From the NCBI GenBank assembly GCA_040219025.1, contig JAVJTE010000013.1, forward strand, positions 27,932 to 91,931: a stretch of DNA of 64,000 bases, in the 5' to 3' direction. This stretch comes from HT1-32 sp040219025 (GTDB taxonomy: Bacteria > Pseudomonadota > Alphaproteobacteria > Rhodospirillales > HT1-32). Positions within the stretch are counted from its first letter, which is position 1; every line of letters begins with the position of its first letter. Made by a program: the position numbers and the translations under genes. Positions 22,454-31,673 of this stretch are shown one piece after another. Under the pieces are notes generated by a model. That model worked only from the letters and a program-made list of their open reading frames with translations. It was not told where the DNA came from and did not search any database.

Positions 22454-24763
22454 TTACTGCGCTGCCTGCGGCGCATTTCCGGAGCCGGTGGCAGTTCCCG
22501 AATTGAAAACCAGACGAACCCGCGCACCGGCATTCGCTGCATCTTCAAGGTACAGCCGCCCTCCATGGTCTTCCATGATTTTCTTGACGATGGCCAGCCC
22601 GAGCCCGGTTCCCTTGGCACGGGTGGTCATGTAAGGCTCTGTCAGCCGTCCGCGGTTTTCGGTCGGCAATCCCCGCCCGTTATCAGTTACCGAGACGATG
22701 CAGCGATTATCGGCTGAAACAATTTCAAGATGGACCTTGCCCGGAGGCAGCGGTGCATGGTCCTCCGCCGGCCCCCGCCCCTCAATCGCATCGACAGCAT
22801 TCTGCAGCAGATTGGTGATGGCCTGTCCAATCTGACGGCGGTCACAGGCGATGGTGACATCTGCCGGAAGGTCACTGGTGAATTCAATGTCGCGATGTGC
22901 CTGCTTTTGCAGAAACAGGGCATCACGGCAGATCCTGCCAAGGTCTTCCTGTTCCAGCACAGCCCTCGGCATCCGGGCAAAGTTGGAGAATTCATCGACC
23001 ATCTGGCGGATGTCACCAACTTGGCGGACGATTGTATCAGTACAGTTCGAGAAGGTCTCAGGATCTTCGTTTATCTGCTTGAGATATTTGCGTTTAAGCC
23101 GTTCGGCTGAGAGCTGGATCGGGGTTAGCGGATTCTTGATTTCATGGGCAATCCGGCGTGCGACATCGGACCAGGCGGCTTGTCGCTGGGCAGTCAGAAG
23201 CTCTGAAATATCATCATAGGTAACAACGAACCCGGCGACGCCTTCGTCTGTGGTTTCAAGGGCAACCCGGACATTCAGTGTCTGGGGATGGCCGTTACGG
23301 GTGCGCTCTATCTCACCGCTGACCATCGGTACCTGATTTCCGGGACTCCGGTTCAGCAACCCCGAGAATTCGGGGACGACATCATGCAGGAATTCACCAA
23401 CATGGGCGTCCATATCCAGATCCAGCAGGTCTGACGCCGCGCGGTTCGCAAGATCGATACGGCCCTCTGCATTCAGCCCGACCACTCCGGCGGAGACGCC
23501 CTCCAGCACCGCTTCTGAAAACCGCCGCCGTTCATCCAGCTCCGAATTGGTTGAAAGCAATTCGCTCTGCTGGAATTCGATTTGCTGCGTCATCCGGTTG
23601 AAGGCACGTGCCAGCATGCCAAGTTCGTCGCCGGAATGATTTTCCGGCGTCCGGGCGGTCAGGTCGCCACCGCGAATACGCTCGGCAGCATCCGCCAGTT
23701 CACCGATGGGTTTTGACAGCCGGTTGGCAACAGCGAATCCGATGAGCACGGCGATGAACAGCAGCAACAGGGCGACGATCACGAAGATCATCGCAAAGGT
23801 AACTTCGATTCCGGAGCGTTCCCTCTCCAGTCGCTCGTAATCTTCAACCGCCCGCCGGGTTGTCTGCAGGTGGTTCAGAACGCCGACGTCGACAAAGCGG
23901 CCGACATAAAGATAGGTGTCCGGCAGGGAGCGCAGCCGAACCATCGCCCGCACCCGTTCCGTCGAATTGTCTGTGAGAACGGCAATCTCACCCCGGTCTG
24001 CCTGGGTGAAGGAAATATCGGGGATCGGTTCATCCGCCAGCGACAGCCCGAAGCCACCCCGGGCAATGATCAGCCGGTTATCGCCGACCTGGCGGAAAAC
24101 CATGGCCTCCGACAGATTACGCTGCAATGTCTCGTTAATGACCAGATCACTGAACAGATCACTGTTGCGCACCAGTTGTTCTGCCTGCTGATCAATCACC
24201 AGTGCCATGGCTGCGGTATCCGCCGCGATAGCCTGCATATGTTCGCGGACATAAGCCTCGGCCACATTCAGTGATTCGCTGACCGCGGTTCTTACCCGGT
24301 CGCTGAACCAGCCCTGCACGCCGAAATTCAGGAACAGCGAGGAGAAGACGGCGACCAGCAGCGCCGGAACAACGGCGATGATACCGAAGAAGAAAACAAA
24401 ACGTACCTGCAGGCGTGATCCGGGTTCACCGCGCTTGCGGGCCCTCCAGACCTTGATGATACGCCCGCCCAGCAGCAGGCCCAGCAACAGCAGCAGGGCA
24501 AAATCGACGGCCAGCATGACCGTGATGGTGCTGGAGTTCTGCCCGGCAGAACTGACGGCCATGGCGGCAAATGTGATGACCGCGCTGAGACCGGCGGCGA
24601 CCAGCAGGGCGATGGCCAGCTTGTCGCCAAGGCCGTACCGCTCGGAAAAGAACTGGGCACGCCGCAGCCATCGCGGTGCCTGCACCCCGGTCTCGGATGC
24701 CGCCTTGCCACCGGCAGCGACAGGCTTGGCCGGGGCCTTTGGAACTGATGGATCAATCGACAT
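22454..24763 (-). CDS. ntrY: Membrane sensor histidine kinase NtrY
   Basis: 769 residues. After a Pro/Ala-rich cytoplasmic start come hydrophobic helices near residues 45-115 and 135-165, a periplasmic sensor loop, another helix near 310-335, HAMP (RLSKPIGELADAAERIRGGD), PAS (about 410-510), HisKA with His540 in ARRIAHEIKNPLTPIQ, and HATPase_c (TDNGRGLP; GTGLGLAIVKKI). It phosphorylates NtrX in response to nitrogen or redox state. The 46-base gap after ntrC suggests read-through plus possibly its own start. Confidence 0.95.
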   Translation of the reverse strand: MSIDPSVPKAPAKPVAAGGKAASETGVQAPRWLRRAQFFSERYGLGDKLAIALLVAAGLSAVITFAAMAVSSAGQNSSTITVMLAVDFALLLLLGLLLGGRIIKVWRARKRGEPGSRLQVRFVFFFGIIAVVPALLVAVFSSLFLNFGVQGWFSDRVRTAVSESLNVAEAYVREHMQAIAADTAAMALVIDQQAEQLVRNSDLFSDLVINETLQRNLSEAMVFRQVGDNRLIIARGGFGLSLADEPIPDISFTQADRGEIAVLTDNSTERVRAMVRLRSLPDTYLYVGRFVDVGVLNHLQTTRRAVEDYERLERERSGIEVTFAMIFVIVALLLLFIAVLIGFAVANRLSKPIGELADAAERIRGGDLTARTPENHSGDELGMLARAFNRMTQQIEFQQSELLSTNSELDERRRFSEAVLEGVSAGVVGLNAEGRIDLANRAASDLLDLDMDAHVGEFLHDVVPEFSGLLNRSPGNQVPMVSGEIERTRNGHPQTLNVRVALETTDEGVAGFVVTYDDISELLTAQRQAAWSDVARRIAHEIKNPLTPIQLSAERLKRKYLKQINEDPETFSNCTDTIVRQVGDIRQMVDEFSNFARMPRAVLEQEDLGRICRDALFLQKQAHRDIEFTSDLPADVTIACDRRQIGQAITNLLQNAVDAIEGRGPAEDHAPLPPGKVHLEIVSADNRCIVSVTDNGRGLPTENRGRLTEPYMTTRAKGTGLGLAIVKKIMEDHGGRLYLEDAANAGARVRLVFNSGTATGSGNAPQAAQ

Positions 24764-24809
24764 TTCTGGCCGGTGTTGGAAGCGCCTGCTGAAAGCAGCG
24801 TAATCGGCG

Positions 24810-26252
24810 CTAGTTTACGCCCCTGACAACAGGGATGTCCAATTCCCGGATTTTCTTTCTGAGGGTATTGCGGTTAAGGCCGAGCAGCGCCGCAGCCTTG
24901 ATCTGATTTCCCCTGGTCGCTTCAAGACAGATGCTGATCAGCGGACGTTCGACTTCATGCAGAACCCGCTCATATACCCCGGCTGCCGGCAGCGAGTCGC
25001 CATGCGCCCGAAAGTATTCCCGGATATGCCGTTCAACCGCACCACTCAGGTTATCACTGGTCTCGTCGGCATCCGCCCCGGACTTGCGGCCATGGTTGTT
25101 CAGTTCGGTCTGAACCGCCTCATAGCCGATCACTTCCTCGGAATAGAGCGCGATCAGCCGCCGGATCAGGTTCTCCAGCTCGCGTATGTTTCCGGGCCAG
25201 TCATATTCCTTCAGCTTCTCGATTGCTTCCGGATCGATTGTCTTCGACGGCAGTCCCTCATCGACGGCCTGGGCCAGGAAATGGTTGACCAGCTGCGGAA
25301 TGTCCACCTTCCGGTCGCGCAGCGGCGGCAGCCGCAGCGGGACAACATTCAGACGGTAATACAGATCTTCCCGGAACAGGCCCTGTCGCAGTGCCTGGCT
25401 CAGGTCACGATGGGTTGCGGCGACAATCCGGACATTGGCGCGTACCGGTGTGCGACCGCCGACCGTGGTAAACTCGCCTTCCTGCAATACGCGTAAAAGA
25501 CGGGTCTGTGCCTCGATTGGCATGTCGCCGATTTCATCGAGAAACAAAGTACCGCCTGCGGCCTGCTCAAACCGCCCGGCGGTTCGTGCGGTTGCGCCGG
25601 TAAAGGCCCCTTTTTCATGCCCGAACAGTTCGCTTTCGATCAGTTCGCGCGGAATGGCCGCCATGTTTACGGCGACGAAGGGACCGTTCCGGCGACGGCC
25701 ATATTCATGCAGGGCACGGGCAACAAGTTCTTTCCCGGTACCGGACTCGCCGTTGATCATGACCGTCAGGTCGGTGTTCATCAGACGGGCAACCGTTCGG
25801 TAAATCTCCTGCATCGCAGGAGAGCGGCCAATCAGGCGAATACCGCCATCTTCCGGGAGTTCATCGCCTTCGACCTTGGCGTTTGACCGCGCCTCAAGGG
25901 CGCGTTGTACAACCCGAACAAGCTCATCCAGATCAAACGGTTTCGGCAGATATTCAAATGCGCCACGTTCCGTCGCCTTGACGGCAGTCAGCAGGGTGTT
26001 CTGGGCGCTCATCACGATGATCTTGAGATCGGGGCGGATATGCTTGATCCGCGGGATCAGGTCGAGGCCGTTCTCATCCGGCATCACCACGTCGGTGATG
26101 ACCAGATCCCCCTCGCCTGCTGCAACCCAGCGCCAAAGGGTTGCGGCGTTGCCGCTGGTCTTGACCTCATAACCGGCGCGGGCAAGGGCCTGGGTCAGGA
26201 CCGTGCGAATAGAGCGGTCGTCATCGGCAACAAGGATCGTACTCTGCGCCAT
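24810..26252 (-). CDS. ntrC: Nitrogen regulator NtrC, sigma-54-dependent activator
   Basis: 480 residues: receiver with Asp54 (LVITDVVMPDENG), AAA+ domain with Walker A GESGTGKELVARAL, the complete sigma-54 contact loop GHEKGAFTGATARTAGRFEQ and Walker B TLFLDEIGDMP, and a Fis HTH (KAAALLGLNRNTLRKKI). It activates genes for nitrogen assimilation when phosphorylated by NtrB. The start coincides with the end of ntrB (1-base overlap). Confidence 0.97.
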   Translation of the reverse strand: MAQSTILVADDDRSIRTVLTQALARAGYEVKTSGNAATLWRWVAAGEGDLVITDVVMPDENGLDLIPRIKHIRPDLKIIVMSAQNTLLTAVKATERGAFEYLPKPFDLDELVRVVQRALEARSNAKVEGDELPEDGGIRLIGRSPAMQEIYRTVARLMNTDLTVMINGESGTGKELVARALHEYGRRRNGPFVAVNMAAIPRELIESELFGHEKGAFTGATARTAGRFEQAAGGTLFLDEIGDMPIEAQTRLLRVLQEGEFTTVGGRTPVRANVRIVAATHRDLSQALRQGLFREDLYYRLNVVPLRLPPLRDRKVDIPQLVNHFLAQAVDEGLPSKTIDPEAIEKLKEYDWPGNIRELENLIRRLIALYSEEVIGYEAVQTELNNHGRKSGADADETSDNLSGAVERHIREYFRAHGDSLPAAGVYERVLHEVERPLISICLEATRGNQIKAAALLGLNRNTLRKKIRELDIPVVRGVN

Positions 26253-27394
26253 CAGGGGGTGTTCTCCTCGGCAGCGGTTGACGGGCCGGGTCGGGGCGAC
26301 ATCGGCAGCGAGACACGGAATTCCGTCCGTCCGGGGCGCGTATCGTGTTCGATAACGCCGCCATGATCGCTGATGATCTTGGCGACAAGAGCCAGCCCGA
26401 GCCCACTGCCCTTCGGCTTGGTCGTCAGGAACGGATCAAACAGGTTGGCGCGAATTTCATCCGGGATGCCGCCGCCATTGTCGATGATGCCGATGACCAG
26501 CGGCAGGCGCAGGATTTCATCGGTCCCCGGCACGGCGAATCTGACGCCATGCTGATAGGACGTGGTCAGCACCACCTCCCCGCCGATTTCCGGTGCCGCT
26601 TCGCACCCGTTCTTGATCAGGTTCAGGAACACCTGAATCAACTGGTCCCGGTGGCCATAGACCGGTGGCAATGACGGGTCATATTCTTCCTTGAAACGGA
26701 TATTGCGGCCAAATCCGGCCTGCGCGATCTTGCGCACATGCTTGAGAACTTGATGAATGTTGACCTGGTCACGCTCAACCGGGCGGCGGTCGGCAAAGAC
26801 ATCGATTCTGTCAATCAGGTCGCAGATCCGGTCGGTCTCATCACAGATCAGGCTGGTCAGCTCCCGGTCCGGCTCGTCTGCGCCACGGGAAAGCAGCTGT
26901 GCTGCGCCGCGAATGCCGGACAACGGATTCTTGACTTCATGTGCCAGCAGACTTGCCATTGCGGTGACGGAACGCACGGTGCGCTGGCGGCTGATCTGGC
27001 TGCCGATCTTGCGGGCAATGGTTTGCTGATGCAGGGCAACGACCACGGCACCCGGCTGTTCGACCACCGGCGACGCATCGACACCGACGAACTGTTCACC
27101 AATCTTCGGACTGTGAATCAGAACTTCATACTCGGATACGGCGCTGTCGGTTTCGCGAGCCTGTTCAATCAGCATGATGAGCGGGCTGTCTGACGGCAGC
27201 AGGTCCTGTATTTTCTGGCCAAGCAGCAGCGAAGCGCTGGCAGCAAAGAACTGTTCCGCTGCGGTATTGGCATAGCTGATCCGGTTTCCGGCATCGGCCA
27301 CGATCACGGCTCCGGTCAGGGCATTGAGAATTGCAGCAGGGTCGGACGAAGGACCGGCCTGTTTCCGGCCCCGCAAAAATGACAGGGTTGCCAT
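26252..27394 (-). CDS. ntrB: Nitrogen sensor kinase NtrB
   Basis: 380 residues, soluble. A PAS domain (ILNALTGAVIVADAGNRISY) is followed by HisKA with His152 in SLLAHEVKNPLSGIRG and HATPase_c (IGIIDNGGGIPDEIRANLFD; GSGLGLALVAKII). NtrB phosphorylates or dephosphorylates NtrC under control of PII. It overlaps dusB and ntrC by a single base on each side, indicating tight translational coupling. Confidence 0.96.
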   Translation of the reverse strand: MATLSFLRGRKQAGPSSDPAAILNALTGAVIVADAGNRISYANTAAEQFFAASASLLLGQKIQDLLPSDSPLIMLIEQARETDSAVSEYEVLIHSPKIGEQFVGVDASPVVEQPGAVVVALHQQTIARKIGSQISRQRTVRSVTAMASLLAHEVKNPLSGIRGAAQLLSRGADEPDRELTSLICDETDRICDLIDRIDVFADRRPVERDQVNIHQVLKHVRKIAQAGFGRNIRFKEEYDPSLPPVYGHRDQLIQVFLNLIKNGCEAAPEIGGEVVLTTSYQHGVRFAVPGTDEILRLPLVIGIIDNGGGIPDEIRANLFDPFLTTKPKGSGLGLALVAKIISDHGGVIEHDTRPGRTEFRVSLPMSPRPGPSTAAEENTP

Positions 27395-28380
27395 CAGGCG
27401 GCCTGTTTTTCGATGGCGGGCAGGAAGAAGTTGTCGATTGCCGTCATGACGGCTGATGCATCACTGGTCGTATTGACCAGTTGCCGCAATCCGTCGCTGC
27501 CGTTCAGGCCCTGACAATACCAGCCGATATGCTTGCGGGCGATCCGCAGGCCCTGTTCCGTACCGTAATGGGTCAGCATGTCATCAAGGTGGCGGCGCAT
27601 GGTGTCACAGATTTCTTCCGGACCCGGATCCGCCGGGGTTCTGCCGGTCGCCAGGAAGGCCGCGACCTGGGCCGGGAACCATGGTTTTCCGTAACATCCG
27701 CGTCCGATCATCACCCCGTCGGCACCGGACCGGTCAAGGCAGGCGCGGGCCTTGCCGGTCGTCGTGATATCGCCGTTTGCGATGACCGGTATGCTGACCG
27801 CCTGTTTCACCTCGCGAATGGCGTCCCAGTCGGCAGTGCCGTTATACATCTGGCACCGGGTACGACCGTGAACCGTCAGCATCTCGACACCGGCCTGTTC
27901 CGCGATACGCGCCAGTCTGGCCGCATTCCGGTTCTGGTCGTCCCATCCCAGACGCATTTTCAGGGTGACGGGGATACGCACAGCCGAGGTCACGGATTCG
28001 ATGATGCGGCCGGCAAGTGATTCATCGCGCATCAATGCGGATCCGGCATAGCCGTTGACAACCTTCTTCACCGGACAGCCCATATTGATGTCAATGATGG
28101 TGGCACCCCTGTCTTCGTTCAGACGGGCCGCCTCGGCCATGATATCAGGTTCGTTGCCGGCCAGCTGTACCGCCATCGGATGTTCCTCGGCAGATTTCGC
28201 AACCATCTTCAGGGTGCGGCTGTTCTGGCGGATCATTTCGCGGCTGGCGATCATTTCGGACACAACCAGCCCGGCGCCCCAGCTTTTCACCAGGCGGCGG
28301 AATGGCATGTCTGAAACGCCCGACATGGGGGCAAGCAGGACGGGAGAGTCCAGCGTGATGTCCCGTATACAAATGGTCAA
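27394..28380 (-). CDS. dusB: tRNA-dihydrouridine synthase DusB
   Basis: 328 residues in an FMN-binding TIM barrel: SPVLLAPMSGVSDMPFRRLV, catalytic Cys102 in DINMGCPVKKVVNGYAG, and the phosphate-binding IPVIANGDITT followed by ADGVMIGRGCYGKPW. It reduces uridine in tRNA. The start is TTG: an in-frame stop lies two codons upstream and no ATG occurs before the conserved barrel. It heads the ntrBC-ntrYX-trkA chain. Confidence 0.95.
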   Translation of the reverse strand: MTICIRDITLDSPVLLAPMSGVSDMPFRRLVKSWGAGLVVSEMIASREMIRQNSRTLKMVAKSAEEHPMAVQLAGNEPDIMAEAARLNEDRGATIIDINMGCPVKKVVNGYAGSALMRDESLAGRIIESVTSAVRIPVTLKMRLGWDDQNRNAARLARIAEQAGVEMLTVHGRTRCQMYNGTADWDAIREVKQAVSIPVIANGDITTTGKARACLDRSGADGVMIGRGCYGKPWFPAQVAAFLATGRTPADPGPEEICDTMRRHLDDMLTHYGTEQGLRIARKHIGWYCQGLNGSDGLRQLVNTTSDASAVMTAIDNFFLPAIEKQAA

Positions 28381-28448
28381 TTTTTAGGCACTCGTAATTG
28401 ATGGGCGAATTTTCATCACATATTGGCTTTGTTGGCAAGCAAACCTGG

Positions 28449-29249
28449 TCAGGTGATGAGCAGTTCGGTCACGAACTTGACCCCGGGATAGCCGAGTGTC
28501 AGCAAGATCCAGGCGATCAGGACAAGTCGCGCCGCCAGTTTTCCGCGGATCCCGACCCGAAGATGCAGGATAATCAGAAGACCGATGACAAGAAACGCCA
28601 GCACTGACAGCAAGGTCTTGTGATCAAGCGGGAACGCAACCCCTGCCCGGTCAAAGGACAGGATTGCCCCGGTCATCAGCCCGGCCAGCAGCAGGATTTC
28701 GGCACCGCTCAGCAGCAGGATCAGAAAGTTCTCGGAATCTGCAACGGCTGGCAGTCGCGCAGCAGCAAATCCTGACCGCCGCAATTTCAGCGCCCGTTCT
28801 TTCAGGGTGGCACCAAGTGCAGCCATCGCGGCCAGGGTCAGCATGGCATAGGTGGCGAGAGAGAAGCCGATATGCACGGGAACAGATATATCAGATGCCC
28901 GGTAACTGCCGGAAACCGGGGCCGTTCCGGCCAGCAATATTCCGAGGCCACAAAGAACGAAAAGATAAGGGGCCAGCAGGAACAGATAGCGGTTCACCAG
29001 CGGCCTGAAGAGTGAAATTGCCGCAGCCAGAACCAGCGTCGATGCAACGGTCGCCAGCAACGCGTTGCCAAGATCGGCACGCCAGCCGGTTTCTATGTGG
29101 TGAATAAAGGCACTGCTGACGCCGGCTGCCGTTGCTGCCAGAAGCGCAAACATGACCAGACGGGAGACCGCATCGGTGCGAAGCGACACCACCATCAACG
29201 GCGCAAACCCGATCAGGGCAACCAGACTGAACATGCTCTCTTCTGTCAT
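28449..29249 (-). CDS. CcsA/YpjD-like cytochrome c assembly family membrane protein
   Basis: About 266 residues with eight hydrophobic segments (for example MFSLVALIGFAPLMVVSLRT, NALLATVASTLVLAAAISLF, VHIGFSLATYAMLTLAAMAA, LLILLLSGAEILLLAGLMTG). The pattern fits the CcsA/HemX/YpjD group, in which relatives handle haem for cytochrome c assembly. The tryptophan-rich haem motif of true CcsA is not seen, so a YpjD-type role is more likely. ATG was chosen; a TTG three codons earlier and an ATG five codons later are alternatives. Confidence 0.7.
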   Translation of the reverse strand: MTEESMFSLVALIGFAPLMVVSLRTDAVSRLVMFALLAATAAGVSSAFIHHIETGWRADLGNALLATVASTLVLAAAISLFRPLVNRYLFLLAPYLFVLCGLGILLAGTAPVSGSYRASDISVPVHIGFSLATYAMLTLAAMAALGATLKERALKLRRSGFAAARLPAVADSENFLILLLSGAEILLLAGLMTGAILSFDRAGVAFPLDHKTLLSVLAFLVIGLLIILHLRVGIRGKLAARLVLIAWILLTLGYPGVKFVTELLIT

Positions 29250-29359
29250 GCACAACACATACCCTGCGCTGGCGTTCCTGCAAGCCGTGTCATTGTCATT
29301 GGCTTGGCAATTTATCCCGGGGCAGGTACCTTCCCGGCCTTGAACAACAACGAATATTC

Positions 29360-30532
29360 ATGAAAACAGCAGCTCTTATTGTTGCCGGTGGCCGGGGCTC
29401 CAGATTCGGTGGCGATCTGCCGAAGCAGTATGCCGACCTGGCAGGTACTCCGGTGATCCGCCATACGGTTGAGGCGTTCCTGAACCATCCGCTGGTCGAT
29501 CATGTCCTTGTTGTGATCCATCCGGATGATCAGCAGCTTTACGGATCTGCTGTTGCCGGACTTGATCTGCCGCCGCCGGTGCTGGGTGGTGCCGAGCGTC
29601 AGGATTCCGTGCGTCACGGTCTGGAAGCACTGAGTGCGTTCGCGCCGGAGGCGGTGCTGATCCATGATGCGGCCCGGCCGGCCGTTGCGCCGCAGACGAT
29701 CGATGCCGTGCTGGCGGCGCTGGCTGATGCCGCCGGTGTTATCCCGGTCCTGCCGATTGTCGATACCCTGAAGCAGCGGGCGGAGGGTAACCGGCTGGGG
29801 GGCACGGTGGATCGTAACAGTCTGGTCCGGGCCCAGACACCGCAGGGTTTCAGGTTTGACGATATTCTGGCGGCACACCGGGCGTCGTCCGGCCAGACCC
29901 TGACCGATGATGCGGCGGTCATGGAAGCCGCCGGTCATGTGATCATGGCGGTTGCGGGTAGCGAACAGAATGTGAAGATAACAACCGGTGAAGATCTGGC
30001 ACGAATGGCACAACAGCGGGACGGACAGACAGAAATGCAGTGGGAATACCGGACCGGCAACGGCTATGACGTGCATAAATTCGAGCCGGGATCAGAGGTG
30101 ACAATCTGCGGTATTGTGATCCCGCATTCTGCAGGTCTTGCCGGTCATTCCGATGCGGATGTCGGGTTGCATGCGCTGACTGACGCCCTGCTCGGCGCCA
30201 TTGCCGAGGGTGATATCGGCGATCACTTTCCGCCGACCGATAACCGGTGGCGCGGCGCACCGTCTGATCTGTTTCTGAAACATGCCCATGAACTGGTGCT
30301 GGCCCGCAGCGGGGTTATTGCCAGTCTTGATGTGACCCTGATCTGTGAGGCGCCGAAGATCGGCCCTCACCGGCAGGCGATGCGTGCGCGCATCGGTGAC
30401 ATTCTGGGGCTGGATACCGGACGCATCAGCGTCAAGGCAACCACCACCGAGAAGCTCGGATTTACCGGACGAAGTGAAGGTATCGCCGCCATCGCCAACG
30501 TTTCCATCAGGCTTCCGGCTGAGTTTCGCTGA
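29360..30532 (+). CDS. ispDF: Bifunctional IspD/IspF enzyme of the MEP isoprenoid pathway
   Basis: 390 residues. The IspD half (1-225) has the CTP-binding ALIVAGGRGSRFGGDLPKQY and HDAARPAVAPQTIDAV. The IspF half (from about 230) has the zinc and active-site motifs RTGNGYDVHKFEPG, GLAGHSDADVGLHALTDALL and ATTTEKLGFTGRSEGIAA. Together they make CDP-methylerythritol and cyclise it to the 2,4-cyclodiphosphate. The missing IspE step lies elsewhere. Its last 26 bases overlap the convergent cutA. Confidence 0.96.
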   Translation: MKTAALIVAGGRGSRFGGDLPKQYADLAGTPVIRHTVEAFLNHPLVDHVLVVIHPDDQQLYGSAVAGLDLPPPVLGGAERQDSVRHGLEALSAFAPEAVLIHDAARPAVAPQTIDAVLAALADAAGVIPVLPIVDTLKQRAEGNRLGGTVDRNSLVRAQTPQGFRFDDILAAHRASSGQTLTDDAAVMEAAGHVIMAVAGSEQNVKITTGEDLARMAQQRDGQTEMQWEYRTGNGYDVHKFEPGSEVTICGIVIPHSAGLAGHSDADVGLHALTDALLGAIAEGDIGDHFPPTDNRWRGAPSDLFLKHAHELVLARSGVIASLDVTLICEAPKIGPHRQAMRARIGDILGLDTGRISVKATTTEKLGFTGRSEGIAAIANVSIRLPAEFR

Positions 30533-30851
30533 CGATCCATCTGCCGAAACCGGGTTCCGGGATGACATCGTCGATGACGAGGATACAGGGCAACTCATAA
30601 CTGTGGAGTGACTTTATAACCGTCATGACCTCAGCCACCCGCGCCCGGACGGACTTGACAATCAGCGTTGCCTCCTCGCCTTCCTGAACTTCCCCCTCCC
30701 AGCGAAAGATCGCCGTTGTCGGTGCAAGAACGTTGGCGCAGGCGGCCAGTCGCCGTGCCACCAGTTCCCTGCCGAGCGCCACGGCTTCCGCCCGGTCTGC
30801 TGCGGTAACGTAGATCAGGCATGGCTTGTCGGAATCTGTGATGTTGGACAT
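30507..30851 (-). CDS. cutA: Divalent-cation tolerance protein CutA
   Basis: 114 residues with the whole CutA1 pattern: CLIYVTAADRAEAVALGREL, RRLAACANVLAPTTAIFRWE, EGEVQEGEEATLIVKS and the end HSYELPCILVIDDVIPE. It forms a ferredoxin-like trimer linked to copper tolerance. The 3' end overlaps ispDF antisense by 26 bases, so the two transcripts must cross. Confidence 0.92.
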   Translation of the reverse strand: MSNITDSDKPCLIYVTAADRAEAVALGRELVARRLAACANVLAPTTAIFRWEGEVQEGEEATLIVKSVRARVAEVMTVIKSLHSYELPCILVIDDVIPEPGFGRWIVSETQPEA

Positions 30852-30949
30852 CTGAACCTCTCTTCCCTCGGATCATCAGCTATTCACGAACTGATCCGGA
30901 GAGCGTAACATGATTTCCGGGGTTTCATCGCGGTTCATAAGGGGGGCCG

Positions 30950-31180
30950 ATGACCAGACCAACAACGGCACAGACCAGCTGGTTACAGCGCGGATTATCG
31001 CAGGCTGGCGGCAAGCTGCCCCTGTTTGATGCGGAAGGCCAGAAGGTCAGCGAACGCACCGTGCGGTCCTGCATCAAGGCCGGGTGGGCGGAACCATGGT
31101 TCGCCAATCCGGTCAAGCCGGACTGGCTGATCTGCAAACTGACTGACACTGGCCGAAAAATCATTACGGATCCGGAATGA
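30950..31180 (+). CDS. Small conserved protein of unknown function
   Basis: 76 residues with a strong ribosome site (AAGGGGGG before ATG). SERTVRSCIKAGWAEPWFAN followed by WLICKLTDTGRKIITDPE looks like a helix followed by a winged strand pair, as in many small winged-helix proteins, but I cannot name a family. No membrane segment or cysteine cluster is present. The RusA-like gene follows on the same strand, 67 bases on. Confidence 0.6.
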   Translation: MTRPTTAQTSWLQRGLSQAGGKLPLFDAEGQKVSERTVRSCIKAGWAEPWFANPVKPDWLICKLTDTGRKIITDPE

Positions 31181-31247
31181 TTGTCAGGGCCATGATTACA
31201 GTGAAACTACAAACGGAATTTCAGGAACAGTGCGGAGCGATGGCCCG

Positions 31248-31664
31248 ATGATTGCAACTCATGGCTGGAAAGGCTCTGCGGCCTGCAAGGTTGCCCGCTT
31301 TCAGGATCAGGTCGTTGTCCGGTTTGGCACGGTGACGACGCGGGGCGGCACGCTGAAACAGCATATGGCGAGGCTGGTGCGGGCGCATCTTCGCGACATG
31401 CATCCCTCCTTCGTCGATTACTCGGTCAAGATATGGATCGAGGGAACGGATCTTGCCCGCCGCTATGATGCCGACAATGTGGCCAAGGCCTGTCTGGATG
31501 CACTGAACGGCGTGGTCTGGCGTGATGACCGGCAGGTTGTCCAGTTGCTGATCGAAAAGACCTTTGGCGAAACCCCGGCGATTACCATTCACGCCCAGCC
31601 GTTCGAGACCGCCTTTGCCGCGGATCAGCTGGCATTGCTGATGAAACGGGTCGAGGCGATCTAG
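31248..31664 (+). CDS. RusA-like endodeoxyribonuclease family protein
   Basis: 138 residues from the ATG (a GTG six codons earlier is possible). The diagnostic stretch RRYDADNVAKACLDALNGVV then WRDDRQVVQLLIEK carries the acidic residues of the RusA Holliday-junction resolvase active site (D-x-D-N-x-x-K and D-D). RusA-like genes are common on phages, but here the gene sits among housekeeping genes with ordinary base composition. It may be a chromosomally fixed branch of the family. GGAG lies 10 bases upstream. Confidence 0.72.
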   Translation: MIATHGWKGSAACKVARFQDQVVVRFGTVTTRGGTLKQHMARLVRAHLRDMHPSFVDYSVKIWIEGTDLARRYDADNVAKACLDALNGVVWRDDRQVVQLLIEKTFGETPAITIHAQPFETAFAADQLALLMKRVEAI

Positions 31665-31673
31665 GTCTTTTGT

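Noticed and set aside
31230..31664. Prophage remnant suggested by the RusA-like gene
   Set aside because: No integrase, structural phage genes, attachment repeats or change in composition around it; the nearby tRNA-Pro is intact with no duplicated 3' end seen.
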